The notes below the pieces were generated by a model. It was not told where the DNA came from, did not search any database, and was given only the letters and a program-made list of their open reading frames with translations. From Kuschelorhynchus macadamiae (Eukaryota; Arthropoda; Insecta; Coleoptera; Curculionidae), in contig JAUTXW010000068.1 in NCBI GenBank assembly GCA_030620095.1, positions 1 to 64,000 of the forward strand: a stretch of 64,000 bases of DNA, in the 5' to 3' direction. Below, piece after piece: positions 25,168 through 37,421 of this stretch (positions within the stretch are counted from its first letter, which is position 1; the number at the start of each line of letters is the position of its first letter). Made by a program: the position numbers and the translations under genes.

Positions 25168-25229
<62 letters not shown>
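25168..25229. repeat. (TA)n microsatellite
   Basis: A pure TA run at the outer edge of the right LTR. With the tract at 16378-17276, it suggests the element entered a TA repeat. Confidence 0.9.
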
Positions 25230-25233
<4 letters not shown>

Positions 25234-25753
25234 GGTTTTATAAACAAAAAAAAATGATAGCCAAAATATTCTAGACCCGACCCGTCTCATAATTTCACCA
25301 CATTAACATTCCACCAAGCAAATTGCTTTCCCAAGGTGCGTACCGTACACCATAAGTATAATAGAAATTTATGTTTTAAACTTGTGTCTATGAATGTTTT
25401 TGTCAAATATAGACAGTTTATTTATGAAACATAGTGTAATAATATTCTAAGTCATTACATTATCACCAAAGAAAAAATGTGTTTTTATATTCATTATAAA
25501 GTGTACAGTTTTAGCCATTTTAAGCTATTTAACGTTTTAATGCATATACTGATGTTTACGTGTATGTATGTATATATTTTTAAGGTGTTTTTAATAAAAA
25601 AAAAATTTTTTTAGGAACCAAGAGACTAAATAAAATCTTAGGAAAGTTCAACACAATGAGGGAAACGTTGATTTAAAGTGAGAAAATTTTGTTTTCATTG
25701 TTAACCTAACAAAAGAAAATAAGGTCCCACATATAAAAATATGGTTAACGAAA

Positions 25754-25811
<58 letters not shown>

Positions 25812-25956
25812 ACAGCTCGTTTGTGTTTATATTTTTTGCGTATATATATATATATATATTTTATATTTTTTATATATAATATATATATATATTTCCTTAT
25901 ATGAACATTATCCCAAGAAATTTATTTAAAAAAAATATTAAGACCTATATCTAAAA
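25230..25956. other. AT-rich region with short TA runs
   Basis: No gene recognised. TA runs occur at 25760-25808 and, less regularly, at 25843-25890. Confidence 0.5.
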
Positions 25957-26039
25957 CTAGAGGGTACCCGGGACTTCGTTCTAAGGGATGTAAAGAGGTA
26001 CTTAAATCGCCTCATTTGAGTACCTCTTTATAAACCACG

Positions 26040-26640
26040 TTTGTAGTTGCATTCTCTGGCTGTAAAATAGCCAAGCTACTACTCGAACTTACTCTAGAGC
26101 GTACAACATACAATTGACCATGGAAAAAAACAATCGTAGCGCAAATCTCTACTTAAGGATTGCCCTCGAGCTTTGGTAACTGTCATGACGAAACAAAGCT
26201 TTAAAAGAAACTGTACACGTTTAAACTGAAAAGGATAGTCTGACTGTATTAAAGGGATACGGATATAAGAAAAACTGTTTCTCCCAGACCAAGGCCAGAA
26301 ATAATAGTAGTCTCCATTACATTGTTTTGTAATGTTTTAACCTGTAGCCGAGTTCCATTACACAATTTTGGTGGTTTTAAATTTCGAATAAGCATCACTG
26401 GTGCCCCCACTTTTAAAGTTAACTCATGAGGAGGGATTCCCGAATGGTCTAGAGTGTAGGAACCCGACAGGATACTGTTTTGGACTTGGTCTATAACTAC
26501 ATCTATTGAGTAGTATGTTAATTGTGGAGCAGTAATTTTGTCCAATAAACATAGATTTATTTCATCTGCTGTGCTATTTTTGGAGTTAATATTTTTAAAC
26601 CACGAAGCGCTTTTATTTTGACAACTTTCGAATCCACTAT
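26040..26640 (-). pseudogene. Helitron Pif1-like helicase, C-terminal end
   Basis: The open block reads TLDHSGIPPHELTLKVGAPVMLIRN and LKPPKLCNGTRLQVK, the conserved end of Helitron Pif1-family helicases. Further on, near 26150-26210, are VMTVTKARGQSL (helicase motif VI region, normally AMTINKAQGQSL) and CFFPW. Stops and one or two shifts occur after 26249. Walker A and Rep regions are absent. Confidence 0.8.
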
Positions 26641-26799
26641 AAACATTTAAGGGGTAGTTTCACGCCCTTGGAAACTGAGTTTCGAGATTCCCTTCTTATC
26701 GAACCTCTGCACTCTAAAAGTCAAGCTGTTTGCATAAGCTCAGCTTTCTACGCCAAACGGTTTGAGAAATATCGCAAAAATAAATCAATGACCCGATTA

Positions 26800-27370
26800 T
26801 TTCAAAAACCCTTTATGGATTTATAAAACATCTTAAAATAAGTAATAAAACAAAATGCACGTGTTCAAGTTTTTTGCGAATAACTAACAGTTTTTTAAAT
26901 AAAAAATATAATAATAAAGGGGTGGTTTCAGCCCCTCGGACACCATGTCTGCGTTTTTAAAATATGTAAAAAATAAAATATAAAGCATATTATGTTCAAG
27001 CGTTTTCCGAATAACTAACGGTTTTTCAAATAAAATATATTATAATATTTAAGGGATGGTTTTATTCCTGTGGACACATTGTATAATTTTTTTAAAAATC
27101 CTAAAATATGTAAAAAATAGATTAAAAAACACGTGTTCAAGCGTTTTTTTCGAAAAACCAACGGGTTTTAAATAAAAAAATCTTGTATTATTTGACTGGT
27201 GCTTTCACCCCTTTGAATACCCTTGAATTTTAAAAAATCCTAAAATATGTAAAAAAATAAATTAAAAAACACGTGTTCAAGGGTTTTTCCGAAAAACTGA
27301 CCATTTTTTAAATAAAAAATATTGTAATATTAAAGGGTGGTTTCAACCCCTTGCAATTTGACTTTTAAAA
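26800..27370. repeat. Minisatellite, about 130-140 bp unit, four copies
   Basis: Each unit contains CACGTGTTCAAG(C/G)G-like text, an AATAACTAACGG-like block, TTTAAATAAAA(A/T)AT, a GGGTGGTTT(C/T)A...CCCCT block and a CCTAAAATATGTAAAAAATA block. The GTTCAAG anchor recurs near 26863, 26993, 27134 and 27273. It lies inside the Helitron, upstream of the helicase. Confidence 0.7.
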
Positions 27371-27530
27371 AATTCCGTCTTATCGAATCTCTTCACCCTA
27401 AAATCAACCTGTATGCCAAAATTCAGCCTTTTACCTCAGTTTACCGCGGTTTGAGCTGGAGCGTGATGAGTGAGTCAATCAACTAAGTCTTTTATACATT
27501 AGTATCGAAGTATAGAAGTATAGATATAGA

Positions 27531-28429
27531 TTACGATCTTATATAGTAGTTGTAAAAAACGAAATGTAAAAGTTAGACCCAAAACGTAAAATGTTTGTGC
27601 ACGAGAGCAAGGATCTTCATCTGGAATGTCGATACTAGACCAAAGACTCCGCTTTTGATGCACTACTGGTGAACACTTTTAATACTCCTGACAGAATTTA
27701 TTTTCTTGTTGGACTAGTCTTGATAAAGGTTTTATTAGTCGTCCTCAACTCACAAAAACAACCTATCACATTTTTTACTCTATATGAAAACGGTGCAAAT
27801 TTGACCAGGTTTTTATTTTTCTCTCAATATTGAATAGTTCATAAAACAATAATGCATTCAAGATAACAGCGAAAACCTTAATTGAAATTGAAAAATAATT
27901 TAATGAACTTAACTCACAAAAAAAATTATAATTTTTGTGTAATTAATTGCAGTATTGTAAATGAGAGTTCTTGAGACTTTCAAAAATAATGTGAAATTTA
28001 AAGTCGTAATAAATTGAAGAATACATGGGATAGCGGGTTTAGATCAGAAATGAAAATCCTTTTTTCTTAAAAAAAAACGACATTTCGACTGTATATTTAC
28101 TCTTCTTCAGGGATATTTTATAACTTAGGATTTATGTCAAGACACAAAACAATAAACATATCCAATTAAAATCTAAGAAAGACGATTCAGTATAGACGGA
28201 AAACAGCAACGCTATATTATAGGAATATTCCTTTCTATCCTAAATCCATCTATGCTTTTCAAAATTGTAAAATATAGCTATAGTATATACAAAAACTAAC
28301 GTCAAAATTTCATACGTAGCTTGAATAAAATAAATTTGAAAAGCATATTTTTTGAAAAAGTTTTTATTTGTAAACTATTGAACTGAAAAGTAAAAGTTAG
28401 TTAAACTTACATAAATCAAACTGGAGAGC
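27531..28429. other. AT-rich region without recognisable gene
   Basis: No coding similarity seen. A minus-strand CTGAAGA...GAAATGTC string at about 28079-28110 recalls a hammerhead core but lacks the helices. Confidence 0.45.
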
Positions 28430-29026
28430 TCACTAAAGTGAATTTAAAAAATCGGTAAATTTACCAGTATATTTCTACCTGTGCCACACTTGACGTTCGG
28501 GAGTAACTTAAAATGAATTGAATGAGTTGATTTTACATTAACACGTACCGCCATTTTGTTACGTTATGTTAAATTCGTACCAATTTACCCTATTTTCACA
28601 TTTAATTTTTCTGTAAAATTTAAAGTTAATTGAACAAGACTTAATAATTTTATTTGTCCGCCATTTTGTTTCGCCATCTTAAATTGGTTTCACAACTTTA
28701 CCAGTTTATTTTTATATCACATTTAATTCTTGCACAAATTGAAATTAATTTAATAAGTAGTATTTTCAGACTCACTTTTTAAATATTTTATTGGGCCTCT
28801 ATTGGTTTCGCTATCTTGGATTCATATCAAAATGTTACCAGCTCATTCCTATGTAACACTTGATTTACTTATTATTACTAATAAATATTACTTATTTTTC
28901 ATTTAACGGGCAAATGTATAAACAAATAGGTAATATACTTCGAGAAAGAAGCTCTTGAGAAAGCAAGTTTGAAGAGCAAATTATGGATTCGTTATGTGAA
29001 TGACATATTTATTATATGACAACATG

Positions 29027-29096
<70 letters not shown>
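28430..29096 (+). repeat. Chimeric repeat copy 2: dispersed repeat, PLE fragment, (TA)n
   Basis: 28430-28880 matches 15710-16195. 28880-29029 is a Penelope-like fragment (reads KKEALEKASLKSKLWIRYVNDIFII on the plus strand). 29030-29096 is (TA)n. The same three parts occur in the same order at 15710-17276. Confidence 0.75.
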
Positions 29097-29099
<3 letters not shown>

Positions 29100-29354
29100 T
29101 CACTTTTTAAATATTTTATTGGGCCTCTATTGGTTTCGCTATCTTGGATTCATATCAAAATGTTACCAGCTCATTCCTATGTAACACTTGATTTACTTAT
29201 TATTACTAATAAATATTACTTATTTTTCATTTAACGGGCAAATGTATAAACAAATAGATAATATACTTCGAGAAAGAAGCTCTTGAGAAAGCAAGTTTGA
29301 AGCGCAAATTATGGATTCGTTATGTGAATGACATATTTATTATATGACAACATG

Positions 29355-29411
<57 letters not shown>
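29097..29411 (+). repeat. Tandem duplicate of 28768-29096
   Basis: Starting at GACTCACTTTTTAAAT it repeats the last roughly 330 bp of the previous unit almost base for base, including the PLE fragment and a (TA)n end (29358-29411). The two units are directly adjacent. Confidence 0.85.
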
Positions 29412-29413
<2 letters not shown>

Positions 29414-29489
29414 AAAGGAGAAAATATATAACGCGGTAAGAACTAGTATATAGTAGAAAATGGATTCTTTGGGATGACCGCTAAAGCAA
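29412..29489 (+). repeat. Direct repeat flanking a PLE piece, copy 1
   Basis: About 76 bp starting TCAAAAGGAGAAAATATATA and ending GATGACCGCTAAAG. The same text recurs at 29743-29816. Between the copies lies a minus-oriented PLE leader, and after the second a plus-oriented PLE begins. Confidence 0.8.
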
Positions 29490-29742
29490 TGGAATTTGGC
29501 TAACCGTAGACACGTGTTTCTGACTTAAGGTCTTCATCAGTACAGTCAACTAGTTGAAAGACGAGTACAACTAGCGCCAAAATGAATACACAGAACAAAA
29601 CCAGAGTCACCAACAGGAGCAAAACCGACATTTGTGATTACCAAGAGAACATCCGAAATCTTCGCCGGACTTGATACTCTATTTACCACGGAGCAGCATA
29701 TAGCCACCTGTGGCGAAACTCATGACCCAAGAGTAGTAAATC
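29490..29742 (-). mobile_element. PLE family A leader (5' region), inverted
   Basis: It starts GCAATGGAATTTGGCTAACC on the plus strand, the exact complement of the first bases of the plus-oriented PLE at 29817-29855. It holds the hammerhead motif at 29502-29547. The rest is non-coding leader sequence. Confidence 0.7.
29502..29547 (-). ncRNA. Hammerhead ribozyme motif (PLE-associated)
   Basis: On the minus strand the core CTGATGA (29540-29534) is followed by a short helix II (GAC/GTC around CTTAA), then GAAA, a minimal helix III (ACA..TGT) and cleavage base C at 29509. Helix I pairs GACTGTA with TACGGTT, seven pairs with two G-U. All invariant core bases are present. Small hammerheads of this kind are known in the pseudo-LTRs of Penelope-like elements, where they process the transcript. 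Helix II closes through an A-A mismatch, so activity needs testing. Confidence 0.75.
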
Positions 29743-29816
29743 AAAAGTAGAAAATATATAACGCGGTAAGAACTAGTATATAGTAGAAAATGGATTCTTT
29801 GGGATGACCGCTAAAG
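29743..29816 (+). repeat. Direct repeat flanking a PLE piece, copy 2
   Basis: Matches 29412-29489. It ends CGCTAAAG, directly followed by TCAGAAACACGTGTCTACGG, the 3' half of the hammerhead on the plus strand. Confidence 0.8.
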
Positions 29817-31385
29817 TCAGAAACACGTGTCTACGGTTAGCCAAATTCCATTGCTTCACCCTTTATTGTGGAATCGCATAGAATCTTTGGCTTTTTGGCG
29901 AACAGAATCATATAAGAATATTAAGACAGATAAACTTTCGAAAAAGTATGACAATCTTCTAGGAAAGTCGAGTCAGCCACAAGGATCATCAGCAGACGTC
30001 GAGAAATTAGTACATAATATATCATCCTACAGTCTCTCAGAAACTGAAAAATCCGTACTGAGTAAGGGTTTTAATTTTGCGATATCTCCTTAGGAAATCC
30101 CTAAAGAAGAAATAATAGCTGGAGTGGAAGCTGTCCTTGACTCCTCTGAAGAAACAAAAGCAGAGGAAATTCGACAAGAGGTGGCAAGAATTTTAAGATC
30201 AAGCAAAACACCAAAACAAAACCTAAATGCCCCTGACCAAAGGGCCCTAATAAACCTTCGAAAAAATAAAGACATCACAATCCTTCCAGCAGATAAAGAA
30301 ACGCAACTGGGGTTATGAATACTCAAGATTACGTACAAAAAATGCACGATATCCTACAAGACAATTCTTATAGGCCTGTTCCAAGGGACCCGACAACGTA
30401 CCTAGAAAAAACAACTAAAAATAAAATAAAAAGTTCACCAATAAACCCCGAAATTCAACAAAAAATCATTCTACGGGAAAAATCGAGCAGATGTCCTAAA
30501 CTCTATGGTTTACCAAAAGTACACAAACCAGGGGCGACCAACAGACCTATTCTTAGTGCTGTTAATTCATAATTATACGAGATATCGTCCTTAAAAAAAA
30601 CGATATCATAGCAAACCTAGATGTCAAATCGTTATATCCCAGTATTCCCATCGACGAAGCATTGGACAATATTGCTATGAACGAGGATTTTCAGGCACAT
30701 ATAATACAACTCTCGGAGCATTGCCTCAAAAAATACTTATTTTTCATTCAACGGGCAAATGTATAAACAAATGGATGGTGCTCCAATGGGGTCCTCGCTA
30801 TCACCAGTAGTCCCGAATTTATTTATGATATACTTCGAGAAAGAAGCTCTTTAGAAAGCAAGTTTAAAGCCCAAATTATGGATTCGTTATGTGGATAACA
30901 TATTTATTATATGGCAACATGGTCATGCAGAGCTCGAAAAATTTCTGACTTACGTAAATTCAATCCACCCCAGAATACAATTTACTCAACAACACTTAGA
31001 GTTAGAGGAAAATAACAAACTACCATTTTTAGATGTCACAAAACTGCATAACGGACATTTCGAATACACCGTGTATAGAAAACCAACACATACAGATAGA
31101 TATTTAAATGCAAAATCACATCATCACCCAGCACAAATTCAAGCTGTGGCAAATACCCTAATATCCAGATCCTTGCAATTAACTGAAACACAGACGAGAC
31201 AAAACGAACTTAAGGTAATATCTAGTGCTTTCAAGAAAAATGGCTACACAAATCACACCATAGAGAAAGCTACTAATGCACAGGTTTCCCGAACAACGAA
31301 CAACAAATATTATGAACCGGGAAAGCAACGAGTAGTCTTACCATACGTAAAAGGCACAACATACAGAATCGGAAGAATTCTTGTT
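29817..31385 (+). pseudogene. Penelope-like element, family A, plus-strand copy
   Basis: It starts inside a half hammerhead. Reading frames, linked by shifts, carry the N-terminal region (29827-30318: FWRTESYKNIKTDKLSKKYD, then NLRKNKDITILPADKE), RT motif 1-3 (LYGLPKVHKPGATNRPILS), motif 4 (QMDGAPMGSSLSPVV), the palm where the family has YVDD but this copy reads YVDN, and PFLDVTKLHNGHFEYTVYRKPTHTDRYL downstream. A one-base loss near 30305 breaks the N-terminal frame. The GIY-YIG part is missing, because the copy turns into an inverted one at about 31385. Confidence 0.85.
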
Positions 31386-32178
31386 TATTTCTGATGCTGA
31401 GTTTATGCTCTTCCACTCTTGCTGATATTCGCCTGTTAATTTGCCCCACGTACAACTTTTCACAGTCCTGGCACAGAATACTGTATACTCCGTGGTTTTC
31501 CAGTTTGATTTTATCATTTGGGTTTCCAAGTAGCTTACCTATAGTTGTTTGTGGCTTGTGTATTGTTTGGATGTTGTGTTTCCTAAGAATCCGATTCTGT
31601 CTGTTGTGCCTTTTATATATGGTAAGACTACTTGTTGCTTTCCCGGTTCATAATTCTTGTTCTTCGTTGTTCGGGAAACCTGTGCATTAATAGCTTTCTC
31701 TATGGTGCGATTTCTGTAGCCATTTTTTTTAAAGCACTAGCTATTATCTTTAGTTCGTTTTGTGTCGTCTGTGTTTCAGTTAATCGTACGGATCTGGATA
31801 TTAAGGTATTTGCCACAGCTTGAATTTGTGCTGGGCGATGATGTGTTTTTGCATTTAAATATCTGTCTGTATGTGTTGGTTTTCTATACACAGTGTATTC
31901 GAAATGTCTGTTATGCAGTTTTGTGACCAAAACATCTAAAAATGGTAGTTTGTTGTTTTCCTTTAACTCTAGAGTAAATTATATTCTGGGGGGGATTGAA
32001 TTTACGTCAGTCAGAAATATTTCGAACTCTGCATGACCATGTTGCCATATAATAAATATGTCATTCACATAACGAATCCATAATTTGGGCTTTAAACTTG
32101 CTTTCTCAAAAGCTTCTTTCTCGAGGTATATCATAAGTATATTCGCGACTACTGGTGATAGCGAGGACCTCATTGGAG
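31386..32178 (-). pseudogene. Penelope-like element, family A, minus-strand partial copy
   Basis: From 32178 to 31386 the minus strand encodes SSLSPVVANILMIYLEKEA, YVNDIFIIWQHGHAE (YVDD changed to YVND), then the spacer and the GIY-YIG endonuclease (GVYSILCQDCEKLYVGQ, RISARVEEHKLSIRNKQ near 31390-31500). It abuts the plus copy head to head at the same GRIL/KHN region. Stops and shifts occur near 31930 and 31700. Confidence 0.85.
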
Positions 32179-32242
32179 CCTCAAGCTCATGTTCTTTTCA
32201 GAACGACAGTAGTGAACGGATGTATACCCGGAATAAAAACAC

Positions 32243-32249
<7 letters not shown>
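32179..32249 (+). pseudogene. PLE family A 3' end scrap
   Basis: TTTTCAGAACGACAGTAGTG and what follows match, in opposite orientation, the 3' region of the PLE at 38690-38750. It ends in a (TA)n run. Confidence 0.65.

Positions 32250-32298
<49 letters not shown>
32250..32298. repeat. (TA)n microsatellite
   Basis: A pure TA run at the end of the PLE scrap. Confidence 0.9.
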
Positions 32299-32304
<6 letters not shown>

Positions 32305-32649
32305 TCTTAGATTAGATTTTAAAATTAACTTTGTAAACTCTTGCTTAATAATTAACCTTTCTGTTTACATGAAATGTTGCTTCGTCTGGCATTATTAATT
32401 ACGTATTAGGAAATTATCTCGTTAAATCTAGAATTGTTTCACATCTGTATCTAGTAACTTTGTACGTAAGCGTGGGAATAATTCTTTGAAATGCTTGAAT
32501 TTTGTATGCTTTAAATTTAGTATCCATCGCTATCCATTCTTAGTAGTTATGCGACACCATAACTATCAAGTGTGCGTAAAAAAGTATTTAGACGTCGTCC
32601 TGTCGACCATTAAAAATAAGTTTGTTGTCAAATTCAGCTGTCAGATTTT
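32299..32649. other. AT-rich stretch, no recognisable gene
   Basis: The first bases (TTCTTAGATTAGATTTTAAA) resemble the mariner tail in the inverted arms, so part may be mariner flank. No coding signal. Confidence 0.4.
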
Positions 32650-32836
32650 TAATTTCTTCGATTTTTAAAATTTTTAATCAAATTGAAAAAGCATTTTTAG
32701 TAATCACATATGCAGTAACGAAATCAATGACAATATCCAGTACAGTACATCAAAAAAATCCTCCATCCAGAAAGTCGATTTTGTTATGGGTGCAACGGTT
32801 TAGAGATACAGGCTCTTTGGAGAGAATCAAACGACG
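32650..32836 (+). pseudogene. Mariner transposase, N-terminal piece
   Basis: The plus strand reads HQKNPPSRKSILLWVQRFRD, then TGSLERIKRR. This is the helix-turn-helix DNA-binding segment of a mariner-type transposase with the PPSR...VQRFRETGS pattern. The reading stops where the Transib element is inserted and resumes at 36648 with RRDNRADLLLNKVLAV. Confidence 0.75.
32832..32836 (+). repeat. Target-site duplication CGACG, left
   Basis: The five bases CGACG directly precede the Transib end and recur directly after the other end at 36643-36647. Transib elements make 5 bp GC-rich duplications. Confidence 0.85.
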
Positions 32837-32875
32837 CACATAGTGGTATTTGTCTAATAAAAGCGGACAAAATTG
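32837..32875 (+). repeat. Transib left terminal repeat, RSS-like
   Basis: Heptamer CACATAG, a spacer of exactly 23 bases (TGGTATT...AGCGG), then ACAAAATTG. The first six bases of the last block match the V(D)J nonamer ACAAAAACC. The right end has the same build. Confidence 0.8.
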
Positions 32876-33337
32876 AAATACCAAAAAAACTGAGAATTTT
32901 AAGTAAGTTTCAGTTCAAATAATATATTTTTGTGTTTATATAATAATTTTATGTTTATATTTAGAAAACATACAGGGTCATCTTAAATTCTAGGCTATTA
33001 AGTGGTACCTTTTGGTAAAACTTCGTCTCACCTTACATATGAATTTTAAGTAGCTACAAGCTCTTATTAAAATTCATAAGGCGACTTGCATCTTATTGGC
33101 TAACAGATTCACTTTCGTTACTTCAATACATTTAATGGAAACAAGGTGGCACAAAAGCATTGAGTTAACTATTGATATTTGAAATTTAGTATTAATAAAG
33201 ATGTACAATATAAAATTACGTACCTAAACGGAATAAAAGAAAATGCACTAAAAAATTAAGTATGTGTTCAATGATAATTATTACAGATTAAGGTGTTTAC
33301 ACAGAAAGAAAATGTAAAAGAAAATGAAAATCATGAA

Positions 33338-35050
33338 TTAATCATCAAAAGTGTAATGAGGATCTTCATCGCTAAATTCCAGATCTCTATGTATGTTACC
33401 ATCTTTACCAGGTAGCAACATTTCCATGGTTTCTTCAGAAAACTGTTTGCGATTTATCGAAGAAAGAGAACACAAGCAACCTGTTATAAATGTCAACATT
33501 GGAAGCAGGAAATTTTCCTAGAAAAATTTTCTCTGAATTTCTTGAAATGCTTGTTACAGCTTTCTGCGGCCATTTCTGAGAGCTGCCCTATGGGCAACAG
33601 TGCATTTTCTATTATTTCGCCTCCGTGTATCAAAACTTTGTTAACTGTTGGATGCATAGGATACCATCCATATAGTTCCACACTTGAAGAAGCGAATGCG
33701 GGGGTGTAGGATTGATATGCCAAATTTCAAATTGTCTTGTGTTACTGGTCTTAAAATAACTTTATCCAAATTATTAAAATCCTTACTAGTAGCCCCGCAT
33801 ATATAATCTTTCTGAGTGGAGGTTGTATTTGTCAGAGAGTTACAAACTTTGCCATCCACCATAGTGAATGAAAAAGAATGATAAACAGAAATTAGCAAAT
33901 TACTTTTGATCATACTTTTCGGCAAAAGAGATTTTGTTGTCGATATGATTAAATTCAGCTTTAGTTTCTTTAACTGTCTCGCGTACAAATCTAAATCTTA
34001 TTGGTCTGCAAAACCTGGGTGAACCCGGTCTTGGATTCTGTCAAATAATTTTTTTTTAGGTTTAGATTTAACAAAAAGTTGAAGTGGCACAAATGAATCT
34101 AAAAATAAGTGTGCTTCGTTATTGGTGTGAACTTCAAATTTTTGATTGTACCGATTTTGAGCCGAACCATCACATCCCGATTTCGAGACCAAACATAGTT
34201 GTTGGCATTCTTCAGGTGACAACCTCGCAAGAGCTTCGATAATCAAGGCACATAAACGTTCAGAAGTAAGAACTAGTAAAGACTGAAGAGACACTTCAGC
34301 ACTTATGTCTGTAATAGTATAGTCAGTTTTTTTGAGTAACAAGTAAATTTTTATTTTCGAACCAAAGTATAACAAGGATATGGTTCTTTATTATTTCTAC
34401 GAATTATCTCATATTGATGTCTAGACAATCCAGCCTTAACTATAATGGAAAGAGCTGGGGTTGGATCCATTTTTAAAGATGTTTTTTTTTATTTATTAAA
34501 TTCTATATACTTCAGGACACGTGGGGGATCATTGCTCACTTCTTTGACAATTTTCGCAGCTTCTAAATTCCTAGCAGCTCTTAAACTCATACTTGTAAAA
34601 AATGAAAGTTCTTGGAATGACGTTTCTTATTTTTTCTATTTTTCGTCTCTTTGATTTCACACAACTCAATAAAACATTTTTTGGAACGACCAGGACCAGG
34701 GAAATATTTTTTGGTAGCAGCAATGGGAAGAAAACACTAACGGAAAGCCATTTTTTATTTTTTTAAAGTAAATCTTCCCTTCTTTTACATCTTTGCCATT
34801 CACTTTTAAAATCAGCAATAAAGTGCGATAATCGTTGCTTTAATGTTTTTAAATCGTTTTCTTGACACAGTGTAATTTCTCTCACGCGATTAATGAGGTA
34901 TTTGGTTTTGTCGCCAAAACTTCTTTTGCTACTACTTTTCCAAATCTGATAGAGTTCTCCGCGACTAAATTGATTTTTCATTATAAAAAATTCCTGAAAA
35001 AAAATTACTAACACGACACGGTTCGTTCTTAAATATATTAATTTAAAAAT
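33338..35050 (-). pseudogene. Transib transposase
   Basis: From about 34975 (MKNQFSRGELYQIWKSSSKR) to the TAA at 33338, minus-strand blocks in shifting frames follow the Transib order: GPGRSKKCFIELCE, ITDISAEVSLQSLL, GCDGSAQNRYNQKF, FVPLQLFVK, NPRPGSPRFCRPIRF, FTMVDGKVCNSLT, KDYICGATSKDFNNLD, RFGISILHPRIRFF, GWYPMHPTVNKVLIHG, LLPIGQLSEMAAESCNKHF and the end LLPGKDGNIHRDLEFSDEDP. GCDGS and MVDGK are probable catalytic aspartate regions by comparison with RAG1-like enzymes. At least five frameshifts or stops are present. The enzyme cut at the CAC ends by hairpin-type chemistry, as known for the family. Confidence 0.85.
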
Positions 35051-35300
35051 GGGCAAATTCTAAGGAGCTGCTATAAAACAATTTGAATTAAGATTATTGT
35101 GACAAATTATTTTTTTTTGATATTGTTGTATAGTAATGTTTTAAAAAGATAGGTATTACAACTACAAAAGTTATAAAAAGTGGAAAATATTTATTAAAGA
35201 AAAGTCGAAATTAAATGAACTTAACAATCTAGTTTTCTTTTAGCATACCTATCTCGCTTTATGAAAATAGGAAAAACCACTGCAAACTGAATCAGTACTT

Positions 35301-36603
<1,303 letters not shown>

Positions 36604-36642
36604 TGTTTTTGTCCGCTTTTATTATACAAATACCCCTATGTG
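36604..36642 (-). repeat. Transib right terminal repeat, RSS-like
   Basis: Read inward on the minus strand: CACATAG, a 23-base spacer (GGGTATT...AGCGG), then ACAAAAACA, eight of nine bases of the V(D)J nonamer consensus. It differs from the left end at few positions. Confidence 0.85.
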
Positions 36643-37421
36643 CGACGTGACAATCGAGCAGACCTGCTACTGAATAAAGTCTTAGCTGTAAGGGAAATTT
36701 TAAGAAATAATATTTATAAAATATCTATTCGCAAAATGTCCAGCACATTGATAATGTCGAAAAGTAAAGTAGAGCGACTTTTAAAGATAATTAAATTTAA
36801 GGCATACAAAATTAATATTGGGCATATTAAATATACACGACCCAGCGCATTATTCATATTCTCCATATTCCCCAGATCTAACGATCCCAGACTTTTTTCT
36901 GTGGGGTTATGTGAAGGAAGCGTGCTACAATCCTCTACCACGAAATTTGGAAGAAATTAAAATTAACATAAGAAATGTTATAGAATTAATTCCACAGGAA
37001 ATATTTCAAAACTCATGGAAATTTTCTCCATAGATTAACTAAGTGTGTGGAAGTTAATGGAGGTCACATACAACAATTATTATAGTTTTACTTACCTTTT
37101 CTTATTTTACTAAATTGTATTTCTAGCAATAAAGAAATTTGAAATTAGGTTCAAAGCAAAAATTTACGAAGTTAATTTTAAAATCTAAGAACTTAAAATG
37201 AATATCACCAAACTATGTATTTTTAAAAAGAAGTAGTTTAGTCCCAAAAAATAGGTATTTCTCTGCGATGCTAGGATAAATGGGAAAATTTGGCAACATT
37301 GACAAGAAAAAACTCTGGGTAAATCTAAGCCATTCGGTGAAAATTGCATTTCGATATCATTTTTCTTTTTCGAGCTATTAAGTCGCGAAATGTATTACTT
37401 TTCTGTGGGACACCCTGTATT
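36643..37421 (+). pseudogene. Mariner transposase C-terminal part and 3' end
   Basis: After the CGACG duplication the mariner frame resumes: RRDNRADLLLNKVLAVREIL, IRKMSSTLIMSKSKVERLLK, and after an internal deletion near 36845 YSPDLTIPDFFLWGYVKEAC and NLEEIKINIRNVIELIPQEI. PDL...PDFFLWGYVK is the region of the third catalytic acid in mariner. The 3' non-coding part runs to TTTCTGTGGGACACCCTGTAT, the terminal repeat, at about 37421. The central DDE region is missing. Confidence 0.8.

Larger units (their letters stand above)
25957..27530 (-). mobile_element. Helitron remnant
   Basis: On the minus strand it ends CTAG followed by T, the Helitron 3' terminus. Upstream is a hairpin (AAAGAGGTACT paired with AGTACCTCTTT at about 25993-26033). 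The 5' end, TCTATATCTATACTTC at about 27530, starts with TC as expected and continues with a GACTCACTCATC block common in arthropod Helitrons. Inside are the C-terminal helicase and a minisatellite; the Rep nuclease and most of the helicase are gone. It is non-autonomous. Confidence 0.65.

Noticed and set aside
28079..28110. CTGAAGA...GAAATGTC hammerhead-like string on the minus strand
   Set aside because: Core strings are present, but helix I and helix II cannot be formed convincingly. It could be an old relic at best.
31394..31823. Plus-strand frames of 60-98 codons
   Set aside because: They are antisense shadows of the minus-strand Penelope-like copy.
34445..34654. Plus-strand 69-codon frame
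   Set aside because: Antisense to the Transib transposase, whose motifs read on the minus strand.
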